Assembly: GCA_900465665.1 (NCBI GenBank)
Contig: UBJO01000026.1
Span: forward strand, 1-64,000
DNA length: 64,000 nucleotides
Origin: Hyphomicrobiales bacterium
GTDB lineage: Bacteria; Pseudomonadota; Alphaproteobacteria; Rhizobiales; Rhizobiaceae
Direction of reading: 5' to 3'
Shown here: positions 41,658-49,859 of the stretch, in pieces
How positions within the stretch are numbered: position 1 is the first letter of the stretch
Layout: each line of letters starts with the position of its first letter
The notes under the pieces: model-generated
Databases searched by the model: none
What the model saw: only the letters and a program-made list of their open reading frames with translations
Told to the model about the DNA's origin: nothing
Translations under genes and position numbers: made by a program

Positions 41658-43655
41658 TCACTCGGCAGGTTCCATTATGGCGAAGAGCTGGGCTTCCTGC
41701 AGGTCACCCAAGACGGTTCCTTGCATTGATCCCGCGCAAGCCAACTTCAATTGCTGCCGATCGTTGCTCGCGTAAGCCTTGGTGACTTCATTCTCAATCG
41801 CCCAAATGCAGCCTGGACATACTGTCGGGCCGGCCTTGGTGAAATCCGGCCCAAGTTCCCGCGGCGTACCGTCGCCAGGCTGCTTGCGGCACATAGCTCG
41901 CTTGGTCGCCCCTTCGGTCTCTGGGCAGCTGCAAATCACCCAAGCTTTTGGAATGAAAACTAGTAGCTTCCGCCTGAACACTTCGAGCATCCCGGACGTC
42001 AGGTCGTCGGGGTCAATTATCACCATGTCTCCCAGCTTCTTGCGGAGATTGTCTTTTAGCCGCTTGGCATCGCGTATCAGTCCCCTGCCCGCATGACCTC
42101 CGAGGGTTCCGTCGATCGCCTGTCGCGCGATGTTTCGCTTGAAAGCCTCCTCGACTTGCTTCCAACCTTTTCGAGTACTTGAATCCAACTTCGTGTACGC
42201 GGCACTTTGTCCGACACTGAAGTGGTGGAGGATGTGCGAGATGACCGCGATACTTCCATTGTATCCCCAAAAGAAGAGGTGGGCCGTGTAGCGTCGAAGT
42301 TGTTTGCCAGTCCAAGACCATTTGGACGGAACGTCATTCTCCGCAAGATAGTCCACAGCGCCTACGCTTGTCGCAAACGCGTCCAACTCCGGATATTTCT
42401 CGAGTCTGCGCAACTCTCCCGTACCCAAGCACCTCACAGCAAAAAGCGGTCCAGTACTAGGCTCCGAAGGCGATATCGCTATCAAGCGCTGAATGGCTTC
42501 GGCGAGGCTTGGAGGTATAGGTATCCAGACCCACTCCTTCCTGTTCTTTAATATGTAAATCTGTGCGTACCAGCCGCTCGTGTCGTCTCCGCGTAGGCAG
42601 TCCCTCTGCATCAACCACAATTCTTTGGGTCGTCGGGCGGTCATTAGCCCTGTTTGAATCCATGTCGCGAGACAAGTGGTCATGGCCGTTGTCGTCCAGC
42701 AGGAACCAACGGATCGTTTGATGCCATCTAGGCCGAAGGTGTCGACAAGTTCGCGCCGCCTCTCAAGCAACGCCGGACCTTCGCGAAGGGCAAAGGCATA
42801 CGCACCAGCGTGAAGACTGAAGCCTAAATCCGGCGGCGGCACCGGCGATTCATCAACGTCACGGCCCTCGACATGCAGGAAGTTGGCAGGGTCGAATGTG
42901 AAATTGCCGCAGTTCATTACCCCGCGGTTCTCGAACATGAACGTCCAAATGCTTTGGCGTTTGCCGTTCACGGATTTCGTCAACGGACCAGCGCGGTCCT
43001 CAATTTCCTTCGGATGGGCTTGGGCCTGGCCGTCAAAGGCGAGTCCAAGCCTCGCCGTCGCTGCATCAAATATCGCTTTTGTAGTGCGACCGTTACTCGC
43101 ACTGAAACCGCAGCTACGGAGAATGGCTTTTCGCGCCAATACCCGTCCGTTACGCCTTACGACGGTGAAATGATCAGGAAGCTGAGCCACATCCTCGTAT
43201 GCGTTCAGGCAAGCTTCAACCTCTGCCTGCGCGCCACTTAGTGCGCCGGCTCCAGTATTCCACAATCGTATGATCGCCTCGAAAGAATGAGGCTCGATAT
43301 CAGGAAAGCTCTCGAGCCCTCGGCTTACTAGGTGCCCCACGAATGTGAAAACATCCAATGCTAACTGGTGATGACTGGCAGAAGCACCCATCCGCTTGAG
43401 CTGGCGGGACCAAAAGATTAATTCCTTCGCCGACTGATAGAGCGACGGGTATTCAAGAAGGGTCCCGACACCCATCGGTACTGCGAAGTCAATCTCGATC
43501 GCCTCTTCCCCTGGATATGGGTGATCACTTGATATCGGCCACAGAACCGCCGAATACTGGCAACCCAACCAAGGCGCGACGCGTTCGGAGTCCGGCGGCC
43601 AGTCCCATTCGAAATCTTCTGCAGCGTCGTGAGCTAAGACGATTGGCTTTAACAT
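41658..43655 (-). CDS. Large divergent tyrosine-recombinase-like protein with C-terminal cysteine cluster
   Basis: The 665-residue protein has a recognisable recombinase core late in the chain. Visible are R341 (LMTARRPKELWLM), a lysine in YILKNRKEWVW, R454/R455 in the box II segment GKQLRRYTAHLFFW (with lysine where histidine is usual), histidines in ISHILHHFS, and Y487 in SAAYTKL. After the core comes a cysteine-rich tail (CSCPETEG...CRKQ...CPGC) that may bind zinc. Its start overlaps the stop of the 1027-residue gene (TGATG). The layout recalls TnpB of Tn554 or recombinases of multi-integrase elements; precise family is uncertain. Confidence 0.72.
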   Translation of the reverse strand: MLKPIVLAHDAAEDFEWDWPPDSERVAPWLGCQYSAVLWPISSDHPYPGEEAIEIDFAVPMGVGTLLEYPSLYQSAKELIFWSRQLKRMGASASHHQLALDVFTFVGHLVSRGLESFPDIEPHSFEAIIRLWNTGAGALSGAQAEVEACLNAYEDVAQLPDHFTVVRRNGRVLARKAILRSCGFSASNGRTTKAIFDAATARLGLAFDGQAQAHPKEIEDRAGPLTKSVNGKRQSIWTFMFENRGVMNCGNFTFDPANFLHVEGRDVDESPVPPPDLGFSLHAGAYAFALREGPALLERRRELVDTFGLDGIKRSVGSCWTTTAMTTCLATWIQTGLMTARRPKELWLMQRDCLRGDDTSGWYAQIYILKNRKEWVWIPIPPSLAEAIQRLIAISPSEPSTGPLFAVRCLGTGELRRLEKYPELDAFATSVGAVDYLAENDVPSKWSWTGKQLRRYTAHLFFWGYNGSIAVISHILHHFSVGQSAAYTKLDSSTRKGWKQVEEAFKRNIARQAIDGTLGGHAGRGLIRDAKRLKDNLRKKLGDMVIIDPDDLTSGMLEVFRRKLLVFIPKAWVICSCPETEGATKRAMCRKQPGDGTPRELGPDFTKAGPTVCPGCIWAIENEVTKAYASNDRQQLKLACAGSMQGTVLGDLQEAQLFAIMEPAE

Positions 43656-46600
43656 CAGTACGGCCTCGGCATAGCAAAATCCGGTGAAGCCTTGCGCTCA
43701 GCCGCCATAGCAACGGCGATCTTCCATTTCTTCTTGAGGGAATTAGACAGCGCCGAACTTCTGAAGCGTTCAGCTAGCTTTCGAGTAATCTCGAGATGAG
43801 GCAGCCAGACCGCATTCCACCGCTCCGGACGAACTTGCTCCCATTCCGGCTGTGCAAGATTTAATGCTTCTTCCCATATCAACAGTTGTGACAGGAGAAA
43901 TGGATCAGCGATCAGGCCGAAATTCGGGCAGCTGTCCCAACACTTCATTTCGGCGCATCCACCTATACTACAGACGCCTCCGGTCCCAGTGGGCTTCATA
44001 GACGGCGTGAGGACGCCTTCTATGATATTCTCGATAAGGCGCGAGACTTCTTTCTGAAAATTAGAGAACCTTCGATCGTAGATGTATCGCGTTACCGAGT
44101 TGATCTGATAAACACTGGCTTGGGCCGGGTCGTGATGAGCTCGCGCAATGCCCATCCTTAGATCGCCCTGCGAGGTCAGTGCGTCCATGAGTAATACGCT
44201 TGTCCTTATCATTCCGGGTGTAATACCGAGGTCGCGTAGCTCGTCGGTTCCCTCGATCAGCTTTCTGAAGGTTTCACCAAGCAGGTAGGGGCTAGGATGT
44301 GTGACCTTACCGCGCACGATAACGTGAAAGAGAAAGTCCCTTTGGGATGGCGAGGCGGCCCCGCTAGAAACGGCGCGATTTTCCTTCAACCACTCAATGG
44401 CCTTCAGGGCCTCCGATGTTCGGGGGAGATGTGTGTAGATAGGCCGCCCTTTGGCCCGAGCCTTCTCACCTGTGATTTTTCTGTAGCCCAGGTCGTCTGC
44501 ATCCTCGATCTCGTTTTCGAAAACAGTTCGACAGACTGCGTTATTGGCACCTGTCTCAACCATCTTCATTATTATCGCCGCATCGACTGCGTCGTTGTGC
44601 GGAACGAGGAAAGCTTGGACGTCCGCGTGTGACAGACGAAGATCATCGATTCTGTTTCGAAAAAAAACGTCGCCATCAGGACGAAAAACGGGGACAATTC
44701 CAGAACAACGATCCTGGATTAAACGCAAAAAGTTAGCCAAGGCCTGTTCGAGGTTCTGTCGAACGGGAAAAAACTCCAGTAACGCCGAAGAGTATTGGAT
44801 ACCTCGTCGATTGTCGCCGAAGAGAACATCGACCAACTCTGGCGAGAAACGACCCGAAGCGCGGATCAATTGACCGCGTTGATAATGAGCCTGCCACCTT
44901 TTGAAAAGGCGTGACGCGGCCGCGTGAATTAAGCCTAGTCGACGGCTCAAGACGTTGATGATCGCGTCGACCGGATCACCTGGAAGCGAATCCCCTTGTG
45001 CGACGAATTCTTGCTCAAGGACCTCAAGAAACCTCTCCGGGGGCTCGTCCTGTTTGCCCTCGGTCTCCCGTTGCATGAGCACCCATCGCGCAAATCGGAC
45101 ATATTCGGCCGAAGCTGAACCAAGGCTTCCGTTATCGCGAGATGCTACGGAGGCGGCCGAATAGCCCGACGAATGAGACACCGGAGGTAGGAGTTCTGCT
45201 AAAGACTTGCGCCCATGTTTCTTTTCGCTGCCGGTCAACGTTATTCTGGACTCTGCGCTAGGAAGTATTCCCTCGTCCGCATAGATTTGGATAGCACGGT
45301 TGAAGACGCCAGCCTGGTTCTTCTTAGAAACATCTGGAACAGTGTTTTCAAGGAGCGCTTGAACTTCGAGGAGAGCCTGGGTCCACAATGCTGGTGAGAG
45401 ATCATGTCTCGAAGAAATCGAGAAAAAAACGGCCCGTGCGGCGTCCGTGGTCTTGCCTGAAAAATATTTGAACAAAAAAGCAGAAGCGAGACGGAGAGCG
45501 GTCAGTTTGTTTGTCGTCAGTTCCGATGAATTCGCGGCAAACGCGTTACGGATTGCTATCGCAACATCGGACGGCCAGCCGTCGTCGACGAACTCGGAGA
45601 AGTCCCACACCCAGTCGTTGATAATCGCCTTCAGAGCATCGGAGGCGACGATCTCACGATGTTTAGCCTCGAACTCGTATATGGCTCGCAACGCACTGGT
45701 ATCTCTCAAGTCATGGGCCTTCACGACCTTGGCTCTGATCAGGGCTTTGCGATTGACCGTTAGCCCATCTTTGTTAAGCGACGAAACCGGAAGCGCTGCA
45801 ACAAGACGTTGGACGACATTGAGTTTGGCTTTCGGGAAATACTTCAGCCGGATGATTTCCTCATTCATCCAACTAATGGCTTCGACCATTGCAGCTGTTC
45901 TCTTGATTGTCGTGCGAGTGAGGTTAAAGCGGTCCATAATATGCCGCACAGATACCTGACGATCATCGTTAAGCACCAGCGTGCCGCGTCTCAGTTCGTC
46001 CGCGAACCAAGCTTTAACCTCGGGGACCAAGGCTGCATATCGGGAAGCAACCCCTCCCGATCTCCGCTCGACGGCTGAGAACAGGTGCCTGCAATTATTT
46101 AAGGCGCTGCGACTTACGTTAAAGCGATCAGAGTAGGACTTTCTGAGTATTCGACCATATTTGTTTAGCGGCAGTGCGCCGTTCTCGAAATCTTCCTCCA
46201 ACGCGCGCGATAGCCGGTCGGTCAAAGGGTCCAAACCGTCTGGCCTTATTATCGTTCTACGCATAAAGGGAGAACGTGTCGGGGGCGGATTGATAATAAT
46301 CTGATTTTCAAGGGCCGTAACTGCAGCCCCGTCATATCTATAATCGCCTTCGACGACAACATGGTCGAACTTCAAGAACAACTCTGCGGCTGGTGACTTG
46401 TCGAAGGCTAGTGGGGGAAAGCCGAACACGCGCTCAACAAATCTCCGGTTGATGCGGCCACCTTCGAGAGCCAAATTCCGGTTCTGGAGAGCTGTCTCGA
46501 GGAAATTGCCAATGCGCACTAGGTCGGCTTCCGACACCTCTAACCGTGACCGCGCAATGTCGTCGAACTCGTCGAAGACAGCAACGACATCTTTCGATTT

Positions 46601-46738
46601 TTGCAGTTTCAGCACTTTCAGGTAGTGCGAACGGTCTATCCGGCCTCTGCAATTGGGATAGAGCGAACCTTCTTGTAAATCACTGGTCAGCTTGAGCCGC
46701 AATGGTCGTGCGTCTTCGTTCGAGGGCTTGGTAGCCAT
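43655..46738 (-). CDS. Very large recombinase-like protein (about 1027 residues)
   Basis: The long N-terminal two thirds are helical and unrecognised. Around residues 840-885 the pattern TPGMIRTSVLLMDAL...RAHHDPAQASVYQ resembles the HxxR/H/Y part of tyrosine recombinases, preceded by TGANNAVCR in place of the usual TGxR. A cysteine cluster (GGVCSIGGC, MKCWDSCPN) follows, echoing the tail of the 665-residue protein. I take the ATG at 46738 because GGAG lies 9 bases upstream; the ATG at 46753 has no ribosome site. It lies directly between the island thyA and the second recombinase-like gene. A Gmt-type or SE-type large recombinase is possible. Confidence 0.65.
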   Translation of the reverse strand: MATKPSNEDARPLRLKLTSDLQEGSLYPNCRGRIDRSHYLKVLKLQKSKDVVAVFDEFDDIARSRLEVSEADLVRIGNFLETALQNRNLALEGGRINRRFVERVFGFPPLAFDKSPAAELFLKFDHVVVEGDYRYDGAAVTALENQIIINPPPTRSPFMRRTIIRPDGLDPLTDRLSRALEEDFENGALPLNKYGRILRKSYSDRFNVSRSALNNCRHLFSAVERRSGGVASRYAALVPEVKAWFADELRRGTLVLNDDRQVSVRHIMDRFNLTRTTIKRTAAMVEAISWMNEEIIRLKYFPKAKLNVVQRLVAALPVSSLNKDGLTVNRKALIRAKVVKAHDLRDTSALRAIYEFEAKHREIVASDALKAIINDWVWDFSEFVDDGWPSDVAIAIRNAFAANSSELTTNKLTALRLASAFLFKYFSGKTTDAARAVFFSISSRHDLSPALWTQALLEVQALLENTVPDVSKKNQAGVFNRAIQIYADEGILPSAESRITLTGSEKKHGRKSLAELLPPVSHSSGYSAASVASRDNGSLGSASAEYVRFARWVLMQRETEGKQDEPPERFLEVLEQEFVAQGDSLPGDPVDAIINVLSRRLGLIHAAASRLFKRWQAHYQRGQLIRASGRFSPELVDVLFGDNRRGIQYSSALLEFFPVRQNLEQALANFLRLIQDRCSGIVPVFRPDGDVFFRNRIDDLRLSHADVQAFLVPHNDAVDAAIIMKMVETGANNAVCRTVFENEIEDADDLGYRKITGEKARAKGRPIYTHLPRTSEALKAIEWLKENRAVSSGAASPSQRDFLFHVIVRGKVTHPSPYLLGETFRKLIEGTDELRDLGITPGMIRTSVLLMDALTSQGDLRMGIARAHHDPAQASVYQINSVTRYIYDRRFSNFQKEVSRLIENIIEGVLTPSMKPTGTGGVCSIGGCAEMKCWDSCPNFGLIADPFLLSQLLIWEEALNLAQPEWEQVRPERWNAVWLPHLEITRKLAERFRSSALSNSLKKKWKIAVAMAAERKASPDFAMPRPY

Positions 46739-46772
46739 CGGCCGCTTCTCCATAGATGGGGTATGGAACGAT

Positions 46773-47687
46773 CTAAACCGCTACGGGTGCTTCGATCCGT
46801 TCGTGCGACTTGTAGTCGGAAACAACAAAGTCTTCGATAACATAGTCATCGATGGATGATCTCCGACGGAGCTGCAGCTTCGCAAATTGGAACGGTTCTC
46901 TGGAAAGCTGCTCTCTCGCCTGCTCTAGGTGGTTGAGATAGAGGTGGGTGTCGCCCCCAATCCAAACCAGCTCCCCACGATCCATGTCCACCTGCTGTGC
47001 GATCATGGCCAACAGCGCTGCCTGTTGGCAAATGTTGAACGGTGCGCCCAAGAAGATGTCACAGGACCTTTGATGGACCATCATGGATAGCCGCGGCTTT
47101 TCAGCGGGTCCGTTCGGCCAAGCCACGTGAAACTGATAAGTCATATGACACGGATGCAGGGCCATAGATTCCAATTCGCCCACGTTCCAAGCATGAAACA
47201 GGATGCGGCGGCTCGTTGGATTGTTCTTTAGCGTCTGGATTACGGTCGCAATCTGATCATGCTCGCGACCTTTAGCATCCTTCCACCGTCGCCACTGCTT
47301 CCCATAAACCGGGCCAAGGTCGCCCCATCTTTCCGCGAATGCCACGTCGGACAAGATGCGATTCTCAAAATCGGCCTGAGATATCTGATCGCCTGTTTGA
47401 TTACGGTACTTTGCCAATGGCCAATCAGTCCAAATTCGTACATTTTCTTTTAGAAGACCGACGATGTTCGTCTCGCCTTTAAGGAACCAAAGCATCTCCT
47501 TCACCGACGTCTTCCAAAACACTTTTTTGGTGGTGAAGATCGGAATACTACCATCAGATAAATCGAAACGCATTTGCCGTCCGAACAGCGACACGGTGCC
47601 CTCGCCGGTCCGGTCCATCCGTCGATCGCCGTGATCGAGGAGGTCGGACATGATTCCAAGATACTGTTGTTCTGGGTGCACTCGCAT
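46773..47687 (-). CDS. thyA: Island-encoded thymidylate synthase, long form
   Basis: The 304-residue enzyme methylates dUMP to dTMP with methylenetetrahydrofolate. The catalytic cysteine is C180 (LHPCHMTYQ). Also visible are MDRTGEGT, the phosphate-binding QRSCDIFLGAPFN, and GGDTHLYLNH. An insert of about 30 residues (about 92-121) before [12 protein letters not shown] is typical of the long Lactobacillus-type enzymes and absent from the host copy. GGAG lies 6 bases before the ATG at 47687; the longer GTG start was rejected. It is the first gene of an operon with the two large recombinase-like genes and sits beside the point where host thyA is cut, so it presumably restores dTMP synthesis. 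Confidence 0.95.
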   Translation of the reverse strand: MRVHPEQQYLGIMSDLLDHGDRRMDRTGEGTVSLFGRQMRFDLSDGSIPIFTTKKVFWKTSVKEMLWFLKGETNIVGLLKENVRIWTDWPLAKYRNQTGDQISQADFENRILSDVAFAERWGDLGPVYGKQWRRWKDAKGREHDQIATVIQTLKNNPTSRRILFHAWNVGELESMALHPCHMTYQFHVAWPNGPAEKPRLSMMVHQRSCDIFLGAPFNICQQAALLAMIAQQVDMDRGELVWIGGDTHLYLNHLEQAREQLSREPFQFAKLQLRRRSSIDDYVIEDFVVSDYKSHERIEAPVAV

Positions 47688-47765
47688 ATGGGTCTCCGAT
47701 CTTCCGCGTAGATTGGGAGCGATCCGCGGCTCGGTGTCAAGGTGGGAAATTTCGACGAGTAAAGT

Positions 47766-47850
47766 CACTCACTCGTAATAGCGCTATTCCTAGTATGGGG
47801 CCTGCGCTTCAGTGATAACAGTGACTTACACTCACTCCAGGGGGCGCTAT
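47766..47850. repeat. Paired direct repeat CACTCACTC-N6-GCGCTAT at the island end
   Basis: Copy 1 is 47766-47787 and copy 2 is 47829-47850, 63 bp apart. The 9-base and 7-base blocks are identical, with 6 unrelated bases between them. Copy 1 also forms a perfect 12-bp palindrome AATAGCGCTATT (47777-47788). They lie 15-100 bp inside the junction with host thyA and in the promoter region of the island thyA-recombinase operon. Recombinase arm or core sites, with autoregulation, are the likely function. Confidence 0.6.
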
Positions 47851-48387
47851 CGCGGAAAACCTCAGCACGCCCAGAAACACGTCCGCCGAGCGCTGGTACA
47901 GCTGGCACGACAGCTTTCCATCGGCGACGTAGAACTGGAACAGGCAATGGCACGGCGGCAGCGCCATGTTGTCGACTTCGGCGGGATTCCAGGCCGAGAC
48001 GATATGGCGGCGTGAGTTCGGGTTCTTGATCAGGCCGGACACCAGATTGGCGATCTGGTCGATATGCCCGCCATCGGGCGCCGGCCAGGAGCGCCACTGC
48101 GCGCCGTAAACAGGACCGAGGTCGCCCTTCTCGTCGGCCCATTCGTCCCAGATCGAGACACCATGCTCCTTCAGATAGGCGATATTGGTGTCGCCCTTCA
48201 GGAACCACAGCAGTTCATGGATGATCGAGCGCAGATGCAGCTTCTTCGTCGTGAGGACGGGAAACCCTTCCTGCAGATCGAAGCGCATCTGGTAGCCGAA
48301 CACCGAACGCGTGCCGGTTCCGGTCCGGTCGCCGCGGTCGGTTCCGGTTTCCATCACGTGGTTCAAGAGATCGAGATATTGCTTCAT
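47809..48387 (-). pseudogene. thyA: Host thymidylate synthase truncated by the island
   Basis: The first 174 codons are a normal short-form ThyA ([34 protein letters not shown], catalytic C146 in [18 protein letters not shown]). After V174 the expected PFNI... is replaced by about 18 residues encoded by island DNA and a TGA at 47809-47811. The missing part (about a third of the enzyme) contains the dUMP-binding asparagine, histidine and tyrosine equivalent to N177, H207 and Y209 of the E. coli enzyme, so activity is very unlikely. In related genomes folA usually follows thyA; it would now lie at the far end of the island. Confidence 0.93.
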
Positions 48388-48542
48388 CGCCCGCCGCCGA
48401 TTCCATTTTTCCCATATTTAAGCCCATCGACGGCCAAAACCAATCACGCCCCCGTGTTTTTCCCGGTGATTCCTTGAAAGACCACGATGCTTTTGTGACG
48501 ATGGCTCTTCCCATGCGCTCAGGAAAACACTATATCACGCTT

Positions 48543-48880
48543 GCCAGTCTTCGGATTGGCTATGGCGATAAACGAGCGGTGTAATAAGCCTATTGGACCC
48601 GGGGGCGGTACCCGGCGCCTCCACCAAAAACCGGCGGCCTTACAAAGAGATGGCCGGCTTTTGATGGGGGCGAAACAGGATCGACAAGGGTGTAAAGATC
48701 GTCTTTTTGCTCGGCATTGTACCGCCGTTATCGGGCTAAAATTGTAGTTGCAAACGACAACTATGCGGAAGCTCGTCTCGCTGCTTAATCGCGGTGTGAC
48801 ACTTCAAATTAAGTCCTGAAGGTTCGCACCTTAAGGCGGGGTCCGAAGGCACCTGGCAACAGAAGCCTTCACCTTCTCCC
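48543..48880 (+). ncRNA. ssrA: tmRNA, circularly permuted two-piece form
   Basis: The acceptor piece comes first, with T-arm CCGGG-GGCGGTA-CCCGG, then CGCCTCC-ACCA ending at 48626. After a removable spacer, the coding piece starts at GGGGGCG (48666-48672), which pairs with CGCCTCC to form a 7-bp acceptor stem with one G-U pair. The tag frame at 48750-48788 reads ANDNYAEARLAA then TAA, the rhizobial tag. The outer ends are approximate. tmRNA rescues stalled ribosomes and marks the products for ClpXP, with SspB (next gene) as adaptor. Confidence 0.95.
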
Positions 48881-49000
48881 CCAAGCTCAAATCATGTATG
48901 ATTTGCGAAAGCATGACTCGGCTGCGGGCTTTTCCAAGCCGCTTGAGCATGGCATATAGGCTTGGAACAGACGTACGGACGAAAGAAAGACAGGGAAAGC

Positions 49001-49519
49001 ATGGGGCAGGATCATATCCGGTACGACATTCTGGCACAGGACGCGCTTCGCGGCGTCATCCGCAAGGTATTGTCGGAAGTCGCGGCAACCGGCCGCCTGC
49101 CGGGCGAGCATCACTTTTTCATCACCTTTCTGACCGGCGCTCCCGGCGTTCGCATCTCGCAGGCCCTGAAGTCCAAGTATCCCGAGCAGATGACCATCGT
49201 CATCCAGCACCAATTCTGGGAAATGAAGGTCACCGAATCGAGTTTCGAGATCGGCCTCTCCTTCTCCGACGTTCCGGAAAAGCTCTTCATCCCGTTCAAC
49301 GCCATCCGCGGCTTCTACGATCCGTCGGTCAATTTCGAACTCGAGTTCGACGTGCCGCTCGCCGATAGCGACGAACTGCCGGAAGCCGAGATCACCGCCT
49401 ACCCGGTCGCCCCCGAAAAGGCGGAAAAGACCGAGGACGCCGCGGCAAAGCCCGCCGACGGCGACGAGAAGAAAGCCGGATCGGTCGTCTCTCTCGACGC
49501 CTTCCGCAAGAAGCAGTAA
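49001..49519 (+). CDS. sspB: ClpXP adaptor protein SspB, alpha type
   Basis: The 172-residue protein begins MGQDHIRYDILAQDALRGV and has the folded SspB domain (HHFFITFLTGAPGV, QFWEMKVTESSFEIGLSF, LFIPFNAIRGFYDP). A disordered acidic/Lys linker and a C-terminal ClpX-binding tail (VVSLDAFRKKQ) follow. It delivers ssrA-tagged proteins to ClpXP. Its position just after ssrA matches this role. AGGG precedes the ATG at 49001 and a terminator follows. Confidence 0.93.
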   Translation: MGQDHIRYDILAQDALRGVIRKVLSEVAATGRLPGEHHFFITFLTGAPGVRISQALKSKYPEQMTIVIQHQFWEMKVTESSFEIGLSFSDVPEKLFIPFNAIRGFYDPSVNFELEFDVPLADSDELPEAEITAYPVAPEKAEKTEDAAAKPADGDEKKAGSVVSLDAFRKKQ

Positions 49520-49524
49520 GAACC

Positions 49525-49550
49525 AAAGGGAAGCAATCGCTTCCCTTTTT
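49525..49550 (+). terminator. Rho-independent terminator of sspB
   Basis: AAAGGGAAGC-AATC-GCTTCCCTTTTT: a 10-bp perfect stem, 4-nt loop and U-run directly after the sspB stop. Confidence 0.92.
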
Positions 49551-49581
49551 CATATCGCCTGTTTTGTAGTTTAGGTGTCCC

Positions 49582-49776
49582 GTGAGCGCCGAAATCGTCA
49601 ATCTCCGCCAGTTCAAGAAGAAGCAGGCCCGCTCCGACAAGGAGAAGCAGGCCGAGCAGAACCGCATCTCCTTCGGCCGCACCAAGCAGGAAAGGCAGCT
49701 CACCAAGGCTTTGAACGACAAGGCCGAGCGCACGCACGATCAAGGCCGCATCGACAAGAACGACGACGCAGAATGA
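49582..49776 (+). CDS. DUF4169 family small basic protein
   Basis: The 64-residue product (MSAEIVNLRQFKKKQARSD...) is very rich in lysine, arginine and glutamate. It matches the short DUF4169 proteins common in rhizobia, of unknown function. It starts with GTG after AGG. Its stop overlaps the start of a 28-codon frame as ATGA. Confidence 0.8.
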   Translation: MSAEIVNLRQFKKKQARSDKEKQAEQNRISFGRTKQERQLTKALNDKAERTHDQGRIDKNDDAE

Positions 49777-49859
49777 CCGAGCGCAACCGCGAAAAAGACT
49801 CCGCGATCAATCCCTTGTGTGCGTTTGCGGACTCATTTTCCGAACAATCCGCGCAATGA
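49773..49859 (+). CDS. Possible 28-residue coupling ORF
   Basis: MTERNREKDSAINPLCAFAD... runs 28 codons. It starts in an ATGA overlap with the DUF4169 stop and ends in another ATGA overlap with the ribbon-helix-helix start. It may be a real microprotein, or only a translated linker that couples expression of its two neighbours. Confidence 0.4.
   Translation: MTERNREKDSAINPLCAFADSFSEQSAQ

Larger units (their letters stand above)
1..47865. mobile_element. Right-hand part of a large genomic island inserted in thyA
   Basis: The right boundary is fixed to within a few bases of 47,865, where the reading frame of host thyA stops matching the family. A recombinase module lies directly inside that edge. 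No fragment corresponding to the lost thyA 3' half occurs elsewhere in the window, so the left boundary must lie beyond base 1, unless the left part was acquired separately. The catabolic block (0.4-34.6 kb) and recombinase block differ from the core genes in apparent base composition by eye. One composite island is my reading; two adjacent elements cannot be excluded. Confidence 0.6.

Noticed and set aside
46739-46753. ATG at 46753 as start of the 1027-residue gene
   Set aside because: It lacks a ribosome site; the ATG five codons later has GGAG at 9 bases.
47688-47768. GTG start at 47768 extending island ThyA by 27 residues
   Set aside because: The ATG at 47687 has a GGAG ribosome site and matches the normal N-terminus of the family, while the extension crosses the terminal repeat.
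1-47865. Left-hand attachment site or thyA 3' remnant within the window
   Set aside because: I looked for the expected PFNI and GGDTHLY coding sequence of host thyA and for the CACTCACTC repeat elsewhere, and found neither.
48543-48880. tmRNA as the insertion target of the island
   Set aside because: ssrA is a common island target, but here it is intact and the break is clearly inside thyA.
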